Shown in pieces: positions 17,597 through 25,960 of a DNA stretch of 64,000 nucleotides. The notes beneath the pieces were generated by a model. That model had not been told where the DNA came from. It saw nothing but the letters and a program-made list of their open reading frames with translations, and made no database searches. The position numbers and the translations under genes were made by a program. The number at the start of each line of letters is the position of its first letter. Position 1 is the stretch's first letter. The DNA is from CAZADA01 sp964568975 (GTDB lineage Bacteria; Pseudomonadota; Alphaproteobacteria; Caulobacterales; Maricaulaceae), in contig CAZMSO010000015.1 of assembly GCA_964568975.1 (NCBI GenBank), positions 10,755 through 74,754 of the forward strand, given 5' to 3'.

Positions 17597-18532
17597 CTAT
17601 CCCCCAAACAATCGATAAACTTGGTCCGCGGCGATGGCGCCGCCAAACAAAACCGCCCCGACGGCCGTGTTGCGCAGCGTGCGGCGCAGGCGCGCCGGGC
17701 CCTTGCGGCCGATGCGGTGAATGTCGCTCACCAGCTGGGACATCTCCGCGACGACGAGTTCAGAAATCCAGCCCTTGGCCGCTGTGGTCTGATGGCTGGG
17801 CAGTTCGGGAAAGCGCAACGCGACATTGAGCACGATCACCCGCTTCAGCCAGCCCTTGTCGAGTTCCGTTTCATCCCGGGGGCGTTGTTCTTCCTGAAAG
17901 CTCATGAATTTGGCGCACCACGGCGCGAGTAAGCCGGCGTCCTCACGCACCATGTCGCCTTGACGCGCGCGGGCGGCCAAGCGCGTGTCGCGCCGATAGA
18001 CATCATCGAGGCGGCGCGACAGATACGCCTCCATGCCGTTGGGCCCCGCCGTCGCTTGCAGCGCCCGCACCCGCGCCGTCGACACCACCGCCCGCGCCAC
18101 GCCAGTGAAAAGCAGGCCCACAGCCAACACCGCATCAAGCGCCAGCCGCGCTAAGGCCGGATCAAACGCCGTCACGCCGACCCCGCGCGCCAGAAGCGCC
18201 CACACTGGCCAGGTCGCCAGCCGCCACAACCCGCCGAGCGCCGCCAACGGCCCACCCAACACGCGCACTGCGCCGCCGGCCGCGCCGTCACCGATAAGCG
18301 CCGCCAGCGCCGCGCCGAGATCGCGCGACCACGCCAAGCCCGACACGACGCTGACGACAGCCCCCACCAGCAGCGCCCACGCAAGCACGTCCAACGCGCC
18401 GACAATCACCGCCCGGGGGTGATCGCGCACCCACGCGCTGATGCGCGCGCCCCATCCGCCCCGCGCCCCGGCGCTCGGCGACGCCGAACGCGTCGGCGCG
18501 CTGGACTGAAACCCGTTGGCGGCGTCGCTCAT
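17597..18532 (-). CDS. Hypothetical membrane protein
   Basis: A 311-residue protein of unknown family. Membrane helices are evident at about 48-75 (VIVGALDVLAWALLVGAVVS), near 90-125, around 140-160 (LALDAVLAVGLLFTGVARAV) and at the C-terminus (TAVGAVLFGGAIAADQVYRL). A soluble, charged region rich in Arg and Asp lies between. The ATG at 18532 follows AGGGGACAGGGG. A 15-bp tandem repeat containing GAGGGG and GAGG lies immediately upstream and runs into an assembly gap. Confidence 0.7.
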   Translation of the reverse strand: MSDAANGFQSSAPTRSASPSAGARGGWGARISAWVRDHPRAVIVGALDVLAWALLVGAVVSVVSGLAWSRDLGAALAALIGDGAAGGAVRVLGGPLAALGGLWRLATWPVWALLARGVGVTAFDPALARLALDAVLAVGLLFTGVARAVVSTARVRALQATAGPNGMEAYLSRRLDDVYRRDTRLAARARQGDMVREDAGLLAPWCAKFMSFQEEQRPRDETELDKGWLKRVIVLNVALRFPELPSHQTTAAKGWISELVVAEMSQLVSDIHRIGRKGPARLRRTLRNTAVGAVLFGGAIAADQVYRLFGG

Positions 18533-18550
18533 GACCCCTGTCCCCTTGAT

Positions 18551-18709
18551 CCTCAGCCCCTCGAGCCTCAGCCCCTCGANNNNNNNNNNNNNNNNNNNNN
18601 NNNNNNNNNNNNNNNNNNNNNNNNNNNNNNNNNNNNNNNNNNNNNNNNNNNNNNNNNNNNNNNNNNNNNNNNNNNNNNNCCTCAGCCCCTCGAGCCTCAG
18701 CCCCTCGAC
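18551..18709. repeat. 15-bp tandem repeat (unit cctcagcccctcgag) around an assembly gap
   Basis: Copies begin at 18551, 18566 (cut by N), 18680 and 18695 (last base changed). On the minus strand the unit reads ctcgaggggctgagg, which contains Shine-Dalgarno-like GAGGGG and GAGG. Both strands are free of stop codons through the array (EGLRL on minus, PQPLE on plus), as expected for a repeat whose length is a multiple of three, so openness alone does not imply coding. Confidence 0.93.
18580..18679. other. Assembly gap of 100 N inside a tandem repeat
   Basis: Exactly 100 N with the same 15-bp repeat on each side, so the length is unknown. It lies in the upstream region of the minus-strand membrane protein gene (start 18532). 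Confidence 0.97.
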
Positions 18710-19038
18710 CCTCAAGTCCGTGGCCCTCAGACCTATGACGCCCAGCCCCAGTGGCGGGACGCGCGCGCGGTGATGGCGTGGCGCGCAGCTGCAAAGGCTC
18801 GCTCAATCCACATGACGCCGCGCCGTTGCATGCCTGGCGCGCGTCTGCGCGGCGCAGTGTATGATGGCGTGGTCAGTCAGGCTACGCACGCCGGCAGCCT
18901 TGGCGCACGTCCCATCGGCGCGGGCCATCGGCGCGGGCCATCGGCGCGGGGCGGCCTCGGCGCGTGTTGTCTGACGGCGGGGGCTGGCGGCGATGGCGGC
19001 GCGCGCTTACACACACATGCAGCACAGAGGAGTTTGGG
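18710..19038. other. Non-coding stretch with a short 13-bp triplication
   Basis: No gene supported between the minisatellite and the hydrolase start at 19039. It contains three direct copies of ccatcggcgcggg (18912-18950). Open frames here are low-complexity and lack ribosome binding sites. The hydrolase promoter and its AGAGGAG ribosome binding site (just before 19039) must lie in this stretch. Confidence 0.6.
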
Positions 19039-19902
19039 ATGGGGCGGTGGACGGCGACGCGTCTGCTGGCGGCGGCTGTGGTGGCGGTGTTCAGCCTCTC
19101 AGCCGTCAGTCTGGCGTATCTGGGCATGAACCCGCCGTTTTTGTTTTATCCGGATCGCGTCATCTCCGCGCGCCCAAGCGATGCGGGCCTTGGCTATCGA
19201 GAAGTCACGATCACGGCCGGCGATGGCGCCCCGATCGTGGCGTGGTGGGTCGATGCGGGGCTGGCGGACGCGCCGACAATCCTCGCCTTCTTCGACAACA
19301 CCGGCGATTTGGGGGATCGGCTGCCGTGGATCGCTCTGGCGGTGGAGGGCGGTTTTCGGGTGTTGGCGATGGAGTATCGCGGCTATGGGGCGTCGCAGGG
19401 CGCGCCGAATGTCGCGGGGTTTCATCGCGACGCTGCAGCCGCGTATGATTGGCTGACGGATGAGCAATCCGTCGCGCCGCAGCGCCTCGTCGTGTTCGGC
19501 CGCGGCATGGGCGCAGCCATCGCGGCGCGGCTTGCGCGCGATCGCGACCCGGCGTTGCTTGTGCTTGAAAGCGGGTTCACGCGGCTGTCGGATCTCGCGC
19601 AAGAAGTGGCGCAGCGCCGCTATGGCGTGACGCCGCCACGGTGGCTGCTGGGGCTGATGTATTGGAGTTCTGATCTCAACACGCTCGCGAGCGTGCGCCG
19701 CAGCGAGACGCCGGTCCTGGTGATGCATAGCCGCGACGATCAATTCATTGGCTTTCACCACGGCCAGGCCCTCGCGGAGGCCGCCGGCGCGCGCGGTCGT
19801 CTGGCCGAGCTGCGCGGCGGTCACAACATGGTGCTCGACGCCACCGGCTTCAGCTATTTCGTGCCGATCACAGCCGCCTACGCCGCCGCGCGCGCCCAAT
19901 AG
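19039..19902 (+). CDS. Alpha/beta hydrolase-fold protein lacking the nucleophile serine
   Basis: A 287-residue protein with an N-terminal signal anchor (about 8-28) and an alpha/beta hydrolase fold close to the YfhR/BEM46-like group (MEYRGYGASQG). The nucleophile elbow reads VVFGRGMGAA: G156 stands where GRSLG-type relatives carry the catalytic Ser. The usual oxyanion-loop His-Gly is also altered (ILAFFDNTGD). The acid (SRDD, 231-234) and His (GGHN, H262) remain. Serine hydrolase activity is therefore unlikely unless chemistry differs, and it may be a binding protein. The ATG at 19039 follows AGAGGAG. Confidence 0.8.
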   Translation: MGRWTATRLLAAAVVAVFSLSAVSLAYLGMNPPFLFYPDRVISARPSDAGLGYREVTITAGDGAPIVAWWVDAGLADAPTILAFFDNTGDLGDRLPWIALAVEGGFRVLAMEYRGYGASQGAPNVAGFHRDAAAAYDWLTDEQSVAPQRLVVFGRGMGAAIAARLARDRDPALLVLESGFTRLSDLAQEVAQRRYGVTPPRWLLGLMYWSSDLNTLASVRRSETPVLVMHSRDDQFIGFHHGQALAEAAGARGRLAELRGGHNMVLDATGFSYFVPITAAYAAARAQ

Positions 19903-20087
19903 CGCACACGCGATGCGCGCAGGGCCGCGCCCTGGCTTTCGGCGACGCTTGAACACCACCCGACTCCGGGCCTATGTGATCAAGCATCAATCATGACGCG
20001 CGCGCCGTCTGCGGCGCGCCCGTCCTGCGCAGATCCCGGACTCGCGGCGGCGGGCGCCAACGACCGGGGCCAATCGGTTTAGGTGTT

Positions 20088-23000
20088 ATGGCAGACGTTC
20101 AACGCAGCCTTCTCAATCAAGCGCTTGTAGAAACGGGCTTTCTGCACGGCGGCAACGCTCATTATATCGAGGGGCTTCTTGATCAGTATTTGGAAAATCC
20201 ACATTCCGTGCAGGCGGGTTGGCGCGAGTTCTTTGACGAGTTAAGCGCGGGCGCGGCTCTGCCCGCAGCGCGGGCGGATGGGCCGTCCTGGGGGCGGCGC
20301 GATTGGCCGCCGACGCCGGGCGGCGACATGGCCCGCGCCTTTACGGGAGAAGGGTCGAGCATCGGCCGGCGCGGGGCGGCCCGCACGGAGGCTGCAGCGG
20401 CTGCAGCCGCGGACACAACCGCGCCGGATGTGCGGCGCGCGACGGAAGATTCCATCAGTGCGCTGATGATGATCCGCGCGTATCGGGTGCGCGGTCATTT
20501 GGCGGCGGACTTAGACCCGTTGAAGCTGACGGACGGCGCGCGCCATGAGGAATTGGCGCCGGAAAGCTATGGGTTTCGCCGCGAAGACTTAGACCGCCCG
20601 ATTTTCATCAACGGCGTGTTGGGGTTGGAGACCGCCACCCCGCGTCAAATGCTGGAAATCCTGCAGCGCACCTATTGCGGCACCTTCGCGGTGCAGTTCA
20701 TGCACATGTCGGATCCCGAAGAGAAGCGCTGGATTCAAACGCGCATTGAAGGGCCTGATAAGGGCGTGGCGTTCACGCGCGAAGGCAAACGCGCGATCTT
20801 GCGCAAGCTGGTGGAGACCGAGACCTTTGAGCGCTTTTTGCACAAGCGCTTTCCGGGGACAAAGCGCTTCGGCATTGACGGCGGCGAAGCCATGGTGCCC
20901 GCGCTGGAGCAATTGATTAAGCGCGGCGGCGCGCTCGGCGTGGACGAAATCGTGCTCGGCATGCCCCATCGCGGTCGGTTGAACGTGCTCGCGGCGGTGA
21001 TGGGCAAGCCCTATCATGAGATTTTCCATGAGTTCCAAGGCGGCGACACCCTCGGCGCCCAGGACTACGGCTCCGGCGACGTGAAGTACCATCTCGGCGC
21101 GTCCTCGGACCGGGAATTTGACGGCAATTCCGTGCATTTGTCCTTGAGCGCCAACCCGTCGCACTTAGAGGCGGTCAATCCGGTGGTGCTCGGCAAGGCC
21201 CGCGCGAAGCAGCAATTCGATAAGCTGGAGGAGCCGGCGCTCCTCGCTGACGCCCATGCGGGGCGTGAAAAGGTGCTGCCGCTTTTGCTCCACGGCGACG
21301 CCGCCTTCGCCGGTCAAGGCATGGTTGCGGAATGTTTCGGTCTCTCCGGCCTCGTGGGCCACCACACCGGCGGGACGATCCACTTCATCGTCAACAACCA
21401 AATCGGTTTCACCACCAGCCCGCGCCATTCGCGCTCCTCACCGTACCCGTCGGACGTGGCGTTGATGGTGCAAGCGCCGATCTTCCATGTGAATGGCGAC
21501 GATCCGGAAGCAGTGACGTACGCAGCCAAAGTCGCGACAGAGTATCGCCAAGAGTTTGGCAAGGACGTGGTCATCGACATGTTTTGTTATCGTCGCTATG
21601 GCCATAATGAAGGCGACGATCCGTCCTTCACCCAACCCGTCATGTACAAGCGCATCAAGGATCAGCCCACCACGCGCGACATCTATGCGCGCCGGCTGGT
21701 GGCGGAAGGCGTGGTCGATGACGGTGAGCCGGACGCCTGGATTGAGGAGTTTGAATCGTATCTCGACGAAGAGTTCGAAAAAGGCAAAACATTCCGAAAA
21801 AACAAAGCGGACTGGCTAGACGGCAAATGGTCAGGGCTTGGTTTGCCGCCGGACGATGACCGGCGCGGCCACACGTCCGTTGATGCCGATCACTTGCGCG
21901 ACTTAGGCCGTCGCATGACGGCGATCCCGGATCATGTCGATTGCCATCGCACGTTGCGCAAAGTGATCAGCCGCCGCCGCGACGTGATTGAGCAGGGCGA
22001 AGGCATTGACTGGGCGACGGCGGAGCATTTGGCGTTCGCGTCCTTGTTGGACGAAGGCTTCGCAGTGCGCTTATCGGGCCAAGACTCCGGACGCGGCACG
22101 TTCTCTCAACGGCACTCCCACATTGTCGACCAAACGACGGAGCAGCTTTATACGCCGCTGAACAACATTCGCGAGGGTCAAGCCCTTTATGAAGTGATTG
22201 ACTCCAGCCTGTCGGAGGAGGCGGTGCTGGGGTTCGAATTCGGCTATTCCTTAGCGGATCCAAATACGTTGGTGTTGTGGGAAGCGCAATTTGGTGATTT
22301 CGCCAATGGCGCGCAAGTCGTGTTTGATCAATTCATCTCGTCGGGTGAGCGCAAATGGCTGCGCATGTCGGGCTTGGTGGTGCTGTTGCCCCATGGGTAT
22401 GAAGGCCAAGGCCCGGAGCACTCCTCCGCGCGGCTGGAGCGGTTCCTCCAACTCTGCGCTGAAGACAACATGCAAGTGGCCAATTGCTCCACACCGGCGA
22501 ATTACTTCCACATTTTGCGACGCCAAATTCACCGCGACTTCCGCAAGCCACTGGTGATCATGACCCCGAAATCCCTGCTGCGTCATAAGAAGTGCGTGTC
22601 GCGGATCGCGGAGTTCGGCCCGAAATCGTCCTTTCACCGGGTGTTGTGGGATGACGCAGACAACGCAAGCGGCCGCCATGAAGGCCCGCATGATCTGACG
22701 TCGGTGGTGTTGAAAGCTGATGAAGCGATCCGGCGCGTCGTTTTGTGTTCCGGTAAGGTGTACTATGATCTGCTGGAGGAGCGCGAGAACCGCGACATCG
22801 ACGACGTGTATTTGATGCGGATTGAACAATTCTATCCGCTGCCAGTCCAATCTTTGCGCAAAGAGCTTGCGCGCTTTCCCCAAGCGGAATTCGTGTGGTG
22901 TCAAGAAGAACCGCGCAATATGGGCGGCTGGGCGTTTGTGGCGCCGAATCTGGAGGTCGTGCTGGAAAAAGCGGGGGCGCAAAACCCGCGGCCGCGCTAT

Positions 23001-23096
23001 GTCGGGCGCGCGGCGTCGGCCTCCACGGCGACCGGCTTGATGGCGAAGCATTTAGCGGAGCGGGCGCAGTTGTTGGACGAAGCGCTGCGCGATTGA
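20088..23096 (+). CDS. sucA: 2-oxoglutarate dehydrogenase E1 component
   Basis: SucA, 1002 residues, full length. It decarboxylates 2-oxoglutarate with thiamine diphosphate and passes the succinyl group to the E2 lipoyl arm. The N-terminal E2-binding segment includes HYIEGLLDQYLENPHSVQAG. The ThDP motif HGDAAFAGQGMV, NNQIGFTTSPRHSRSS and the transketolase pyrimidine domain (QDSGRGTFSQRHS) are present, and the C-terminus is complete. A variable linker (about 60-120) is Ala-rich. sucB follows after 125 bases. Confidence 0.97.
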   Translation: MADVQRSLLNQALVETGFLHGGNAHYIEGLLDQYLENPHSVQAGWREFFDELSAGAALPAARADGPSWGRRDWPPTPGGDMARAFTGEGSSIGRRGAARTEAAAAAAADTTAPDVRRATEDSISALMMIRAYRVRGHLAADLDPLKLTDGARHEELAPESYGFRREDLDRPIFINGVLGLETATPRQMLEILQRTYCGTFAVQFMHMSDPEEKRWIQTRIEGPDKGVAFTREGKRAILRKLVETETFERFLHKRFPGTKRFGIDGGEAMVPALEQLIKRGGALGVDEIVLGMPHRGRLNVLAAVMGKPYHEIFHEFQGGDTLGAQDYGSGDVKYHLGASSDREFDGNSVHLSLSANPSHLEAVNPVVLGKARAKQQFDKLEEPALLADAHAGREKVLPLLLHGDAAFAGQGMVAECFGLSGLVGHHTGGTIHFIVNNQIGFTTSPRHSRSSPYPSDVALMVQAPIFHVNGDDPEAVTYAAKVATEYRQEFGKDVVIDMFCYRRYGHNEGDDPSFTQPVMYKRIKDQPTTRDIYARRLVAEGVVDDGEPDAWIEEFESYLDEEFEKGKTFRKNKADWLDGKWSGLGLPPDDDRRGHTSVDADHLRDLGRRMTAIPDHVDCHRTLRKVISRRRDVIEQGEGIDWATAEHLAFASLLDEGFAVRLSGQDSGRGTFSQRHSHIVDQTTEQLYTPLNNIREGQALYEVIDSSLSEEAVLGFEFGYSLADPNTLVLWEAQFGDFANGAQVVFDQFISSGERKWLRMSGLVVLLPHGYEGQGPEHSSARLERFLQLCAEDNMQVANCSTPANYFHILRRQIHRDFRKPLVIMTPKSLLRHKKCVSRIAEFGPKSSFHRVLWDDADNASGRHEGPHDLTSVVLKADEAIRRVVLCSGKVYYDLLEERENRDIDDVYLMRIEQFYPLPVQSLRKELARFPQAEFVWCQEEPRNMGGWAFVAPNLEVVLEKAGAQNPRPRYVGRAASASTATGLMAKHLAERAQLLDEALRD

Positions 23097-23221
23097 TGCG
23101 GCGCTGCGTCCAAGAAGGCGCCAGGCGCAGCGGCGCAGACGCCGACGCCGCGGCGCGGGCGGCGTGACAGGCGGCGTGAGTTTTTGGGCCGAGGCGCCCG
23201 AGCAAAGGAAGAGGTGGGCAG

Positions 23222-24886
23222 ATGGCGGACATTCTGGTTCCGGCGCTCGGGGAATCCGTCACGGAAGCGACTGTAGCGAGCTGGATGAAACAACCCGGCG
23301 AGGCCGTCAGCAAAGACGAACCCGTCGTCGAGCTGGAAACGGACAAAGTCACCCTCGAAGTGGCGGCGCCGGAAGACGGCGTGATTGGTGAAATCGTCGC
23401 TGCAGAGGGCGATACGGTGAGCATTGGGGCCGTGCTTGGGCGCGTGAGCGGCGACGCCGGCGCGGCGTCGGCGAATGGCGGCGCGTCCTCGACGGCGTCA
23501 GCGTCCGCATCAGCGCAGACCGCATCAGCGCAGACCGCGCCGGCGTCTGATGCGCCGAAGTCTGCTGAGAGCAAGGGTGCGGGCGACGGCGAGGGCGCGA
23601 TTGTCGATGTGGCGATCCCGCAAATGGGGGAATCCGTTGCAGAAGGGACTGTCGGCTCGTGGCTCGTGAAGGTTGGCGACGCCGTCACGACGGACCAGCC
23701 CCTCGTTGAGGTGGAGACGGACAAGGTCGCCGTGGAGATCCCCGCGCCCCAGGATGGCGTGATTACGGAACTCGCGGTGGGCGAGGGCGACACCGTCACG
23801 GTCGGCAGCGTCATTGCGCGGCTGAAAGTGGGCGCGCACGCCAGCGCCGGCGCGCCGGACGCTGACACGGCTCAGCCGTCGGCGGCCGCCTCCACATCGC
23901 CGCCCGCTCCCGAAGGCGACGCTGACGGTTCAGGCGCGGGACGCGCCATGCCCGCGGCGCGTCGCGTGATGGCGGAGAACGCGTTGTCTGACGATCAAGT
24001 GCCCGGTACAGGCCGCGGCGGCCGGATCACGAAGGCCGACGCCTTGCGGGTCCTTGAGGAGCGCGCGGCTGCGTCGCAATCCGGCCGACAGTCTGGCCCC
24101 CAATCAGGCCCCCAATCAGGCCCACAGTCTGGGGCGTCAAGTGGGGCGGTGGCGCCCGCGCAGCCCACGGCTATGCGCGCGGTAGGCGCGCGCGAAGAGC
24201 GGGTGCGCATGACGCGGTTGCGGCAAACAATCGCCAAACGCTTGAAAGATGCACAAAACACTGCGGCGATGCTCTCCACATTCAATGATGTGGATATGAG
24301 CGCGGTGATCGCGACGCGGAAAAAGTTCAAAGAGCACTTCGAGAAAAAGCATGGGATCAAACTTGGGTTCATGAGCTTTTTCGTTAAAGCTGTAATCCAA
24401 GCGTTGAAAGACGTCCCGGCTGTCAATGCGGAAATTGACGGCGACAGCATCATTTACAAGAACTACTATGACATTGGCGTCGCCGTCGGCACGGATCGCG
24501 GCCTGGTGGTGCCGGTGGTGCGCGACGCCGATCAGCTCTCCCTCGGCGGCATAGAACGCGCGGTGGCGGAGTTGGGCCGCAAAGCGCGCGACGGCGATCT
24601 CACGTTAGAGGACATGCAGGGCGCGACTTTCACCCTCACCAATGGCGGGGTGTATGGCTCGCTGATGTCGACGCCGATCTTGAACGCGCCCCAGTCAGGC
24701 ATATTGGGCATGCACCGCATTGACGAACGGCCAGTGGCCATTGACGGCGACGTGGTGGTGCGCCCGATGATGTACCTCGCCTTGACCTATGATCACCGCA
24801 TTGTCGACGGCAAGGAGGCGGTGACCTTCCTGGTGCGCGTGAAGGAGTGCATTGAGGATCCCGAGCGGCTGATCCTCGACCTTTAA
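23222..24886 (+). CDS. sucB: Dihydrolipoyl succinyltransferase (2-oxoglutarate dehydrogenase E2) with two lipoyl domains
   Basis: A 554-residue E2, well above the roughly 400 of common SucB. Order: lipoyl domain 1 (1-76, K42 in ETDKVTLEV), Ala/Ser linker with a duplicated 15-bp unit, lipoyl domain 2 (128-203, K168 in ETDKVAVEI), Pro/Ala linker, E1/E3-binding domain (about 243-280), QSGP-repeat linker, catalytic domain (about 325-554) with YDHRIVDGKEA (H525). The catalytic region is SucB type, and sucA is directly upstream. It transfers succinyl groups to CoA. AAGAGGTGGG precedes the ATG. The second lipoyl domain is the unusual feature. Confidence 0.95.
   Translation: MADILVPALGESVTEATVASWMKQPGEAVSKDEPVVELETDKVTLEVAAPEDGVIGEIVAAEGDTVSIGAVLGRVSGDAGAASANGGASSTASASASAQTASAQTAPASDAPKSAESKGAGDGEGAIVDVAIPQMGESVAEGTVGSWLVKVGDAVTTDQPLVEVETDKVAVEIPAPQDGVITELAVGEGDTVTVGSVIARLKVGAHASAGAPDADTAQPSAAASTSPPAPEGDADGSGAGRAMPAARRVMAENALSDDQVPGTGRGGRITKADALRVLEERAAASQSGRQSGPQSGPQSGPQSGASSGAVAPAQPTAMRAVGAREERVRMTRLRQTIAKRLKDAQNTAAMLSTFNDVDMSAVIATRKKFKEHFEKKHGIKLGFMSFFVKAVIQALKDVPAVNAEIDGDSIIYKNYYDIGVAVGTDRGLVVPVVRDADQLSLGGIERAVAELGRKARDGDLTLEDMQGATFTLTNGGVYGSLMSTPILNAPQSGILGMHRIDERPVAIDGDVVVRPMMYLALTYDHRIVDGKEAVTFLVRVKECIEDPERLILDL
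23507..23536 (+). repeat. Two 15-bp in-frame repeats in the SucB inter-lipoyl linker
   Basis: gcatcagcgcagacc is repeated head to tail at 23507 and 23522 and falls in the Ala/Ser linker between the two lipoyl domains. Confidence 0.85.
24077..24136 (+). repeat. Five 12-bp in-frame repeats (QSGP) in the SucB linker
   Basis: Units of the form ca(a/g)tc(a/c/t)ggcccc start at 24077, 24089, 24101, 24113 and 24125, and encode QSGR, QSGP, QSGP, QSGP and QSGA between the E1/E3-binding domain and the catalytic domain. Confidence 0.88.
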
Positions 24887-24916
24887 GCGACGCCGCGGCC
24901 GGCCGTCCCGCGCGGT

Positions 24917-25162
24917 TCAGTCAAGATCGGCGCGGGCGACGGAGAGTTCGGCCAGGAAGGCAAGCGCGAGCGCCGCGTGCGCCTCGGTCTGGCGGATTGA
25001 GGCGTATCCCGTGGCGTCCGGCGCGGCGCGCCCTTGGGTCACACGCGTGTCCGTGTCGATCACCCACAGATCGCGCACGCCGTGCTTGGCGGCGAGTGCG
25101 GTTGTAACGCCGAGATCATCGCGCAGGCTGGCGTCGGCGACCGTCAGGGACAGTGATGGCGC
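24917..25162 (-). pseudogene. Remnant of a Uma2-family (DUF820) nuclease gene
   Basis: An 81-codon minus-strand frame with no ATG, GTG or other credible start, and a TGA immediately upstream at 25163-25165. It reads LTVADASLRDDLGVTTALAA, then KHGVRDLWVIDTDTR. This matches the C-terminal half of Uma2 proteins (IEVxDSSLxxDxxxKxxxYAxxGVxEYWIVD). The Glu and Lys of the PD-(D/E)xK site are replaced (T in LTVAD, T in GVTTAL), so it is both truncated and without catalytic residues. It lies between sucB and the LysM gene. Confidence 0.6.
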
Positions 25163-25234
25163 TCATGAATGACGCGTCGTCGACACGCGCCGGACCCACA
25201 CGAGCCAGACACGCATGCGGTGTTGGTGCGCGCG

Positions 25235-25744
25235 TCAGAATTCGCTGTTGCGCGTGCGGCGGAAACCGCGTTCGGGCAGGACGCGGAGCACTTGGCCGGG
25301 GATGAGCGCGCTTGGATTGGCGATGTCGTTGAAGCGCGCGAGATGGCTCACCGACACGCGGTTGCACCAGGCGATGCGGTAGAGCGTGTCGCCCTTTTGG
25401 ACCGTGACGGTGCGGCCTTGCAGCTGAGAGCACGGGCGTTGGGTCGGCGTGGGCGGAGTGTGCGTGTCGCCGCCTCCGGAACGGCCGCACACGCCCACGC
25501 ATTTTTCAAGATCGCGCTGGATCCGCCTCGCATACCGGTCTGCGATGTTCTGAAGAGGAACCTCGATACTGAGGGTGTTCTTCGGCTTTTTGACTTCGAC
25601 CGGCTCAATCGCTTTCGTCAAGACGTAACACAGCCCCGCAATCGCGATCCCAGCGACCAGGAAAGCGGCCGTGTTGGCGCCGCCGCCGCCGCCTCGACTG
25701 CACTTACAGCCTTCACTCATTGTGTGGCCCACCACGTGTGACAT
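25235..25744 (-). CDS. Membrane-anchored LysM-domain protein
   Basis: The 169-residue product has a short Cys/Gly-rich N-terminus (SEGCKCSRGGGGG), one membrane helix (AAFLVAGIAIAGLCYVL), a linker, and a C-terminal LysM domain (VTVQKGDTLYRIAWCNRVSV through PGQVLRVLP), which binds peptidoglycan-type glycans. It probably tethers to or senses cell wall in the periplasm. Starts at 25744 (used) and 25720 are both possible, and neither has a good ribosome binding site. It sits between sucB and lpd on the opposite strand. Confidence 0.72.
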   Translation of the reverse strand: MSHVVGHTMSEGCKCSRGGGGGANTAAFLVAGIAIAGLCYVLTKAIEPVEVKKPKNTLSIEVPLQNIADRYARRIQRDLEKCVGVCGRSGGGDTHTPPTPTQRPCSQLQGRTVTVQKGDTLYRIAWCNRVSVSHLARFNDIANPSALIPGQVLRVLPERGFRRTRNSEF

Positions 25745-25960
25745 CGCCGCGACTGGAGGGAAACTGCGGCCATTCGCATCTATAGTTATAGGCGACCTCA
25801 ACACTCAAGAATGGCTGTCAGCCGCGCGCGGACAAATCGCAGTTGGGCGGCGCCCGCACCGGGCGGCGGCGGCCGCACGGGCAGGGCGGTCCGCGTTGAC
25901 CGCGCCCACCGCGGGGCTTACGTCAAAGCCAGCGTTCACCCCCAGTGCGAGCACCCCCCC

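Noticed and set aside
17404..17646. Minus-strand open frame of 80 codons between sucD and the membrane protein gene
   Set aside because: It overlaps the intergenic palindrome and the end of the membrane protein gene, has no ribosome binding site and no recognisable sequence pattern.
18419..19129. Plus-strand open frame through the second gap, with PQPLE repeats
   Set aside because: Its openness is explained by the 15-bp repeat and GC-rich bias. The frame across an unknown-length gap is arbitrary, and no start signal is present.
22558..23868. Minus-strand open frame (436 codons) opposite the end of sucA and the start of sucB
   Set aside because: Ser/Thr/Ala/Pro-rich shadow of the Ala-rich sucB linker, spanning two real genes.
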